Shown here: in pieces, positions 22,834 to 28,479 of the stretch | How positions within the stretch are numbered: position 1 is the first letter of the stretch | Layout of the letters: each line of letters starts with the position of its first letter | Source of the DNA: an uncultured Collinsella sp. | Lineage (GTDB): Bacteria; Actinomycetota; Coriobacteriia; Coriobacteriales; Coriobacteriaceae | Reading direction: 5' to 3' | DNA length: 28,479 nt | Assembly: GCA_905213265.1 (NCBI GenBank) | Contig: CAJMHR010000032.1 | Location: 1-28,479, forward strand | The notes under the pieces: generated by a model | What the model was told of the DNA's origin: nothing | What the model saw: only the letters and a program-made list of their open reading frames with translations | Databases searched by the model: none | Translations under genes and position numbers: made by a program

Positions 22834-23842
22834 GCTCGTGCACCGTCCTTTCAATGAGGCGGTTCCACGCCTGCTTGAGCGATTTGGGGGCCACGGGCCT
22901 CATGCCGTCCACGGCGTGGGCCATGCAAAATGAGGCGGCGGCTTCAAGGTCACGCACGTCAACGGTCCAGGTCCATCCCGCATCGGTGTGTGCGAGCTCA
23001 CCTCGCCCGCGCGTGAGGCCGTTGATCATATCGATCTGCGTCTGAGGGGCGAACGAGAACGTGGCTGCAACGGGCGGTCGGTCGGCAAAATCGAATTCAA
23101 AGAACAGATAGTCGTTGAGATTGAAGTCCGCAGGGATGGCGTAGGCCTTCGAAGGACGCCAAGCGCGAACGATACGGTCGCAGCGGAATGTCCTGATGCC
23201 GTCGGTGACATTGTCGAGGCCGCAGAAGTACGCCACGCCCTCGCGTTCGAACATGCCGTAGACGCAGACGGTACGTTCTTTCTGCTCGCCGCGTCCGTTC
23301 TGATATAAAAATCGCAGCGCGCATCGCTCGGCAAAGGCGCTCCATACCGCATCGACGGTGGGAGAGCGGCGGATTGGTGCTTCGTCCACCGTCGTCCTAC
23401 CGGTGAGATAGGCAATCTTGGAGCGAATATCGGCAAGCGGTGCGGCAAAAGTGGATGAGCTGGCCGCTAGTGTCTGGTCGATGGCGTTGAGCAGGATATC
23501 GGCGTCGTCTGCGGTGATGAGGCCGCCTGCTGCAAAGGTGTGCTCGCGGTCGATTGTCCACGAGCTTTCCTCGGTCTCCTGCGCGCCGGCGGGGCGAACC
23601 TCCTTGATTAAGATGCCACGCTCGAGCAGTTTGTCACGATCGCGCCGAAACTTGCGCTTATCCGAGTCGATGTTGCCGGAGCCATATCCCAGGTCGGAAT
23701 CCAAGACGATCTGCTCGGTCGTCAGCGGTTCGGGGGAGCTGTTGAGCACAAAGAAAAGATTGAGGATGCGCTGAGCCGTTTTATCGAAACTGGGCTCCGA
23801 ATTCCCCTTTTTAATTGTCGCGGTCGTGTCGCTTGCCGTCAT
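22820..23842 (-). CDS. WYL-domain transcriptional regulator (PafB-like position)
   Basis: The 340-residue protein has a helix-turn-helix at about 20-90 (RILNLFFVLNSSPEPLTTEQI, then RKFRRDRDKLLERGI). A WYL domain follows at about 170-240 (RFLYQNGRGEQKERTV, GVAYFCGLDN). It starts at ATG 23842 with GAGGA upstream. It overlaps the downstream WYL gene, and the two are likely to work as a pair. It sits convergent to the DinG-like repair helicase and divergent from the M28-like membrane protein. Confidence 0.88.
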   Translation of the reverse strand: MTASDTTATIKKGNSEPSFDKTAQRILNLFFVLNSSPEPLTTEQIVLDSDLGYGSGNIDSDKRKFRRDRDKLLERGILIKEVRPAGAQETEESSWTIDREHTFAAGGLITADDADILLNAIDQTLAASSSTFAAPLADIRSKIAYLTGRTTVDEAPIRRSPTVDAVWSAFAERCALRFLYQNGRGEQKERTVCVYGMFEREGVAYFCGLDNVTDGIRTFRCDRIVRAWRPSKAYAIPADFNLNDYLFFEFDFADRPPVAATFSFAPQTQIDMINGLTRGRGELAHTDAGWTWTVDVRDLEAAASFCMAHAVDGMRPVAPKSLKQAWNRLIERTVHEHARA

Positions 23843-24040
23843 AGAGTCCTCGCATGAGAAGGTGGTTTGCTGCCATGATTTTAGTCCGATATGGAGATTA
23901 GGCTATATCCTTGTCCGCTCGGGGCGTTAAGATGGCCCGAATTCGGTCGTTTGCGCTCGCTCGGGGTATACTTTCGACTATATACGGTTCTAATGTGCAT
24001 GCATTGGGCCTATTTGTCGGATTATGGATGTGGAGCGCAC

Positions 24041-27000
24041 ATGGCGAACACCCAGAACTATATTAACCACCTGCTGCAGAACACCGGCATTACGCCGGCA
24101 TGCAGCGAAGAAGAGCGCTTGGCGGCCGAGGATATCGCTCAGATCTTCCGCAACCACGGCTTTGATCCCGAGGTTCAGGAGTTCAATGCCCCGGCGCCCA
24201 GTAGGTTGGCATTTGCCGTTACCGGTATTCTTGCGTTTGCCGGTGCCCTGCTGATGGGCATCGGTGGCGGTATCGGCTTGGTCGGCACCTTGCTGGCCAT
24301 TGTCGGCGCCGTTCTTTACGTGCTCGAACGCACAGGGCACCCCGTGGTTTCGCGCCTGGGCAAGACGGGCGTGAGCCAAAATGTCATCGCCTACCACAAG
24401 GCCTCGGGCCCGCTCGCGTCTCCGCGCAACCGCCCGGTGGTCGTTGTCGCACACTACGACTCTCCCCGTGCTGAGCTGCTCGCCCGCGAGCCCTATGCTT
24501 CGTATCGTGCGCTCATCGCCAAGCTGTTGCCCGTTGCCACGGTTGCCCCCGCTGCCGTTGCCATCCTGCGTATCCTGCCGCTCCCCGGCGCGCTCAAGGT
24601 TCTGCTGTGGATTGTCGCGATCCTCGCTTCCCTCGTTGTACTTGCCAACGCGGCAAACATCATCTCTAACCGCCACATTCTTCCCTATACGTCCGGCGCG
24701 GTGTGCAACAAATCTTCTGTCGCCGCTATGCTCGGCGTTATGGACAACGTTGCTCCCTTCCAGGGCGACAACGAGTTTCCCGACGATGTTCCGTTCGATA
24801 CCTATTTCGGGGAGCAGAAACGTCGTGCCGAGGAAATGGCGCGCGCGGCGGCGGAGTATGCCGCGGCCCAGCAGCAAAACGACTACGGCAACACCATCGA
24901 GTATGAAGAGCCTACCTACGTCGAGGACGAGTTTGGTCAGCCGATTGCTCCCGACGCTCAGACCGAGCCCGAACAGGGTGAGGCTTTCGACGAGCAGATC
25001 GAGGGCTTTGAGGGTGCGTCTGCTGACGAGACACTGATTGGCGCCATCGTGCCCGAGGATCAGAATCAGGCTGTCCAGGCCGAAGAGTTCAATGACGAGG
25101 TTCCCACTGCCGAGCCGACGGAGGAGCCTGCCGCGGCCGAGCCCAAGCTCTATCGCAATGCCGCCGGCAACATCCGCTTTGGTTCGGATGCCATCCGTGC
25201 GCTCGGAATGCTTCCCGAGTCCTGCACGCTCGATTACGAGGAGGGCGAGGAGCCGACGTTTGAGCCCGAGCCTGCGCCCGTTGTCACTGCGGATGATGAG
25301 TCTGCCGCGGTTACCGCTGCCGTTGCCGAGTCCGAGGCGGTGTCCGCGATCGATCCCGCGGCAGGACTGGACATTTTGGCTCCCGCCGCGCCGGCGCAAG
25401 ACGTTGCGGACGAGTCTGACGACGATTACGTTGAACAGCCGAGGCGCGTGTCTTACGAGAGCGATACTGATTTCTCGGCCGAGATTCCCGCGGCAACGCC
25501 CCATGCCGATATTGCATCCGCGTTCTCTTCGATTGGCGCCAGCGCTTCCAACTTCTTTAAGGGTGCGCTTGCAAAGGGCAAGAAATTTGTCGACGATTTC
25601 GAGGAGAAGCGCGCTGCCGCACGCGAGGCTGCCGAGCAGGAGGCTATCGCTCAGCAGCAGGCAGCCGAGGCGGCACGTGAGCTCGCGGCGCAAGAGTTCG
25701 AGCAGAACGAGGCTATGCAGTCCGTGCCCGTCGACGCCGCCGAAGCTACAACGTCCTTTGAGTCCCAGCAACCGACGTCCGCGGATGTTGTTGAGGCGAC
25801 GACGTCTTTCGAGGCCCAGCAGCACGTCGATAGCACCATGTCGTTTGATGCCGCGCAGTTCGATTCCACGATAACGTTTGAAAAGCAAGGCACCGCGATT
25901 GCCGAGCCCCTTCCTGTTTCCGATGAGCAGGGCGACGCGGCAGACGATGACGAGCCTATTGATGCTGCCGAAATCCAAGATGTCGCCGGGCACGAGCCCG
26001 TCGAGGTCAACTGTGACGAAGGGCAATACGCGGCAGCCGATCAAGGTGATTCGACCGAGGTCGAGCAGGAGGAAGTGCCTGCGGTTTCCGAGGCTCCCGA
26101 GACAGATGGGTCGAGGCCTTACTCCACGCAGATTTTCACCATGCCGATCCCGAGTGGTTCCGGTGCCACGGTTGCCGATGTCGCTCCCACTCAGGACGAA
26201 ACGGTCGATTCCCTTATGGCCCAGATTTCCTCCCAAGCATCGCCGCGTCCGCAGATGAATGTTCCCGATCCGGCGTCGGCACCGTCGCCTGCACCCTCCT
26301 CGTCTCCGCTGGCTTCGGTCCCCGATCCGTCGCTGCCGTCGATGAAGCAGACAAACGTTGCGTCTCGCACGTCGCTGTTCGACCTTCCCGATCCCTCCGC
26401 ACAGGTCAACGACCCCTTTGCTACCGCTCAGGGTCCCGAACCCACATCGGCACCCGTTGCGCCTCCTATGCCCGTTGCGTCGGGCGCACAGCCGATCGAG
26501 ACCATTTCGGCTCCCGCCCCTGCGGCACCTAAGTCTCGCAAGCGCGGCCTGGGCGGCCTGTTCGGTCGTAAAAAGAAAAACGAACAGGACAGCATGAGTG
26601 ACTGGCTGGGCGTCGAAGACGATTACGATGCCAAGAAGTCCGGTCGCGGCATCGGTTCGTGGGATAATTTCGAGGACGATAACGATGGCTGGAAGGGCGG
26701 CGCTACGTCTTCCGACGGTGCTTCTTCCGAAGATATGCTCTCGGCTGTCGCTTCTATGGGCGACGATGAGCTGCTCGGTCACGATATCTGGTTTGTGGCA
26801 ACGGGCGCCTCGGATTGTGATGGCGCCGGTATGAAGGCCTTCTTGGCTTCGCATCGCGATAAGCTCCGCGGCGTCTTCTTCATCAATCTTGAATCCGTCG
26901 GCGCCGGTAGGCTTTCGGTGGTGACGGTTGAGGGCGAACAGCAGCTGCTCAAGGGCGATCGCCGCATCATGAACCTGGTCAGCAAGGTGTGCAAGTCGTT

Positions 27001-27211
27001 CCATGTCGATTGTGGCGCGCTCGAGATGCCCTATGCCAAGACCGATGCCTACGCCGCGCTCGAGGCGAGCCGCCGAGCCCTCACCATCGCCGGCGTGGAC
27101 GGCACGCGTCTGGCTTGCGCTCGTACCGAGGACGACCTGCCCCACAATGTCAACCCGACGAACATTGCCACGGTATCCGAGGTCGTGACCGAGGTTATCC
27201 GCCGTTCGTAG
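24041..27211 (+). CDS. Membrane M28-like peptidase interrupted by a long disordered acidic insert
   Basis: The 1056-residue protein has an N-terminal cap (1-55), hydrophobic segments at about 56-95 and 163-205, and M28-type metal-site motifs in two halves. The first half has AHYDSPR (H138, D140) and GVMDN (D235). The second half has FVATGASDCDG (S924, D925), INLESVG (E951) and DLPHNVNP (H1035). Between about 241 and 904 lies an acidic, Ala/Pro/Glu-rich region with no folded-domain pattern, ending in a basic patch (SRKRGLGGLFGRKKK). The usual catalytic Glu-Glu pair reads Ser-Asp, so activity is doubtful. I chose ATG 24041 because TGGAG lies 5 bases before it. A TATACT at 23967 is -10-like. A small membrane protein gene follows. 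Confidence 0.82.
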   Translation: MANTQNYINHLLQNTGITPACSEEERLAAEDIAQIFRNHGFDPEVQEFNAPAPSRLAFAVTGILAFAGALLMGIGGGIGLVGTLLAIVGAVLYVLERTGHPVVSRLGKTGVSQNVIAYHKASGPLASPRNRPVVVVAHYDSPRAELLAREPYASYRALIAKLLPVATVAPAAVAILRILPLPGALKVLLWIVAILASLVVLANAANIISNRHILPYTSGAVCNKSSVAAMLGVMDNVAPFQGDNEFPDDVPFDTYFGEQKRRAEEMARAAAEYAAAQQQNDYGNTIEYEEPTYVEDEFGQPIAPDAQTEPEQGEAFDEQIEGFEGASADETLIGAIVPEDQNQAVQAEEFNDEVPTAEPTEEPAAAEPKLYRNAAGNIRFGSDAIRALGMLPESCTLDYEEGEEPTFEPEPAPVVTADDESAAVTAAVAESEAVSAIDPAAGLDILAPAAPAQDVADESDDDYVEQPRRVSYESDTDFSAEIPAATPHADIASAFSSIGASASNFFKGALAKGKKFVDDFEEKRAAAREAAEQEAIAQQQAAEAARELAAQEFEQNEAMQSVPVDAAEATTSFESQQPTSADVVEATTSFEAQQHVDSTMSFDAAQFDSTITFEKQGTAIAEPLPVSDEQGDAADDDEPIDAAEIQDVAGHEPVEVNCDEGQYAAADQGDSTEVEQEEVPAVSEAPETDGSRPYSTQIFTMPIPSGSGATVADVAPTQDETVDSLMAQISSQASPRPQMNVPDPASAPSPAPSSSPLASVPDPSLPSMKQTNVASRTSLFDLPDPSAQVNDPFATAQGPEPTSAPVAPPMPVASGAQPIETISAPAPAAPKSRKRGLGGLFGRKKKNEQDSMSDWLGVEDDYDAKKSGRGIGSWDNFEDDNDGWKGGATSSDGASSEDMLSAVASMGDDELLGHDIWFVATGASDCDGAGMKAFLASHRDKLRGVFFINLESVGAGRLSVVTVEGEQQLLKGDRRIMNLVSKVCKSFHVDCGALEMPYAKTDAYAALEASRRALTIAGVDGTRLACARTEDDLPHNVNPTNIATVSEVVTEVIRRS

Positions 27212-27232
27212 ACGGAGCTCTAAGGAGTCAAC

Positions 27233-27451
27233 GTGTTTTCGTATATTAAGCGCCATTGGCCTGTCTACGTGATTTTGACCTTGATTGCCATTGCGTTAGG
27301 GTTTGGAGCTGCCTACATCGTGGGCGCGAAGGGCTCGACCCCCGCCTCCGCAATCAGCGAAGAGGTGGAGCAAGAACAGAGCACGGGTGCCGATGGGATT
27401 CCTGAGTCCGAGCAAGCAATCGTTGATGGTGGATCTTCGTCTGCAGAGTAG
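27233..27451 (+). CDS. Small single-pass membrane protein
   Basis: The 72-residue protein has a basic N-terminus, one hydrophobic helix (about 9-31, WPVYVILTLIAIALGFGAAY) and a polar acidic tail. The tail is rich in Glu, Gln and Ser. AAGGAG precedes the GTG start by 5 bases, 21 bp after the M28-like gene. Family unknown. It probably forms an operon with the M28-like gene and could be its membrane partner. Confidence 0.75.
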   Translation: MFSYIKRHWPVYVILTLIAIALGFGAAYIVGAKGSTPASAISEEVEQEQSTGADGIPESEQAIVDGGSSSAE

Positions 27452-27472
27452 ATGCGGCGATTTAAATGATTG

Positions 27473-27510
27473 AAAGCGGGCGAGCCGGGGGACTGGCTCG
27501 CCCGCTTTTT
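27473..27510. terminator. Bidirectional terminator between convergent genes
   Basis: A 14-bp perfect stem (27473-27486 with 27495-27508) and 8-base loop are followed by Ts to 27510 on the plus strand. The minus-strand side has a shorter T tract and can serve the LPxTG gene. Confidence 0.9.
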
Positions 27511-27517
27511 CATCGCG

Positions 27518-28479
27518 CTAGCGCTTCTTTGGGATTGACCTAAGGCGAGCGAACCATAGGGCTGCGGCACCCGAGGTCAGGAGCGCGGTGATGCAAGCGG
27601 CGATGGGAGCTGACCCTGTTGCCGGTAGGTCCTGCGGTAGGGTACAGCGTTGAATGACACTGTCCTCGTCATGTGACTCAAGTTTATCGCCGCCGCCGTT
27701 GCGGCAAAGATCGACGCGTGCGCTGTTGGTGAGTGCAGTTTGGGGTGTGTAAGCCGACGTTGCCTGCATGTGCACGACTGCGCCCCGAGCATCTGTGCCA
27801 AGGATTGCTTTGGCATCGTCAAGGTCGTCGTGCTCATCTTTGAGATCATCACGGGTCCAAGAATCCGTATCGCTTCGAGTCGTAAAGTCGGCGGCTACCG
27901 CACCGTATTCAATGCGAATGCCCGTCACGACGGTATTGGATGAAAGGTCGAGTTCTTTCGCCTCGAGTGTGGCGGATTCCGTGGTCGAGACATCCGCCTT
28001 CCAGAGGTGCCAGCCGTCGTAATCGACGAGGCGGCAATCTTCACCCAGACTCTCTTTTACTTCGTCGGACTCAAGCCAAGGATTTTCGTGCCCATCGTCA
28101 AGCGTCGCGTTTGCCGGCTCATCGACGTCTGTCGAGTCCAACGGCGTCGTGCGATACCACACGTTGCACAGACCGTTGAGGTCGCCGATGGCGACGGGGG
28201 TTTCGATTGAGACGAATCTCGCCGTGCCGTCTTTGGCGCACTCAAGATCATCGGTAATCGTAAACTCATCAACCCAAGTAGCGGAATCGTTTCGAGCATC
28301 GATGGTATAGGAGAAAAGCCCATCCGTATTGGTTTGCATCGCGGCGCGGTTTTTTCCATCGCCGTTAGCCAACAGACCCTTCCCGATAGGTTGGACAAGT
28401 TCCTGACGCTTGTCGACCTGTCCTTTGATCTCGATGGGCGCATCCTTCATCGCGACGGATTGGACTTCTCCCGTATCCT
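27518..28479 (-). CDS. LPxTG cell-wall-anchored surface protein, C-terminal part
   Basis: The reading frame stays open to the window edge, so the N-terminus is missing. About 320 residues are visible. The end has a sortase signal: LPATG, a hydrophobic segment (APIAACITALLTSGAAALWF) and a basic tail (RLRSIPKKR). The body is acidic (for example DDLKDEHDDLDDA) and contains several cysteines. It looks like an extracellular repeat or adhesin region, but no named domain is recognised. Sortase would anchor it to peptidoglycan. The gene shares the terminator at 27473 with the opposing gene. Confidence 0.85.
   Translation of the reverse strand, partial: DTGEVQSVAMKDAPIEIKGQVDKRQELVQPIGKGLLANGDGKNRAAMQTNTDGLFSYTIDARNDSATWVDEFTITDDLECAKDGTARFVSIETPVAIGDLNGLCNVWYRTTPLDSTDVDEPANATLDDGHENPWLESDEVKESLGEDCRLVDYDGWHLWKADVSTTESATLEAKELDLSSNTVVTGIRIEYGAVAADFTTRSDTDSWTRDDLKDEHDDLDDAKAILGTDARGAVVHMQATSAYTPQTALTNSARVDLCRNGGGDKLESHDEDSVIQRCTLPQDLPATGSAPIAACITALLTSGAAALWFARLRSIPKKR

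Noticed and set aside
23990..27256. 1088-residue open frame antisense to the M28-like gene
   Set aside because: Arg/Gly/Leu-rich shadow of the acidic Ala/Glu/Pro coding sequence; no ribosome site, no motifs.

Overview
The window is a high-GC bacterial chromosome segment centred on the replication origin. The gene order on the minus strand is tRNA-Ile / gyrA-gyrB / dciA-recF-dnaN-dnaA, and on the plus strand rpmH-rnpA-yidD-yidC-jag-rsmG-parA-parB. This fits an actinobacterium-like oriC neighbourhood. The divergent DnaA, an ATPase gene inserted between dnaA and rpmH, and an LPxTG surface protein suggest a member of the Coriobacteriia, probably Collinsella-like. That placement comes from gene order and protein character, not from a search.

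Left arm (1-11343, almost all minus strand). A partial tRNA-Ile(GAT) with a strong promoter lies beside a 187-bp element bounded by long inverted repeats. gyrB and gyrA follow as a tight pair with their own start after a terminator. dciA (DUF721), recF and dnaN lie upstream of that terminator. A 238-bp dnaN-dnaA spacer holds DnaA-box-like sites and a DnaA-trio-like unwinding element. dnaA itself lies 15 bp downstream of an unfamiliar gene that joins a GHKL ATPase domain, a long Gln/Pro-rich linker and a winged-helix-like C-terminus.

Origin core (11344-11688). This 345-bp divergent spacer has a cluster of 9-mers of the type TGTTGAAAA and the strong rpmH promoter. Coding direction switches from minus to plus here, as expected at a bidirectional origin. 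With the dnaA-dnaN spacer it suggests a bipartite oriC.

Right arm (11689-16800). The ribosomal protein L34 / RNase P protein / YidD / YidC / Jag cluster ends at a strong terminator. rsmG follows, then three parS sites spaced exactly 39 bp apart, parA, parB and a small membrane protein gene overlapping parB. This module is AT-richer than its surroundings.

Distal right part (16800-28479). rlmN (minus) is divergent from ddl-dinG (plus). A convergent pair of WYL regulators follows, then a large membrane protein that looks like an M28 peptidase split by about 660 disordered residues, a small membrane protein, a shared bidirectional terminator, and the C-terminal part of an LPxTG cell-wall protein running off the window end.

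The candidates most worth study are the ATPase/winged-helix gene next to dnaA, the apparent match between non-standard DnaA boxes and an altered DnaA recognition motif, and the DnaA-trio element.
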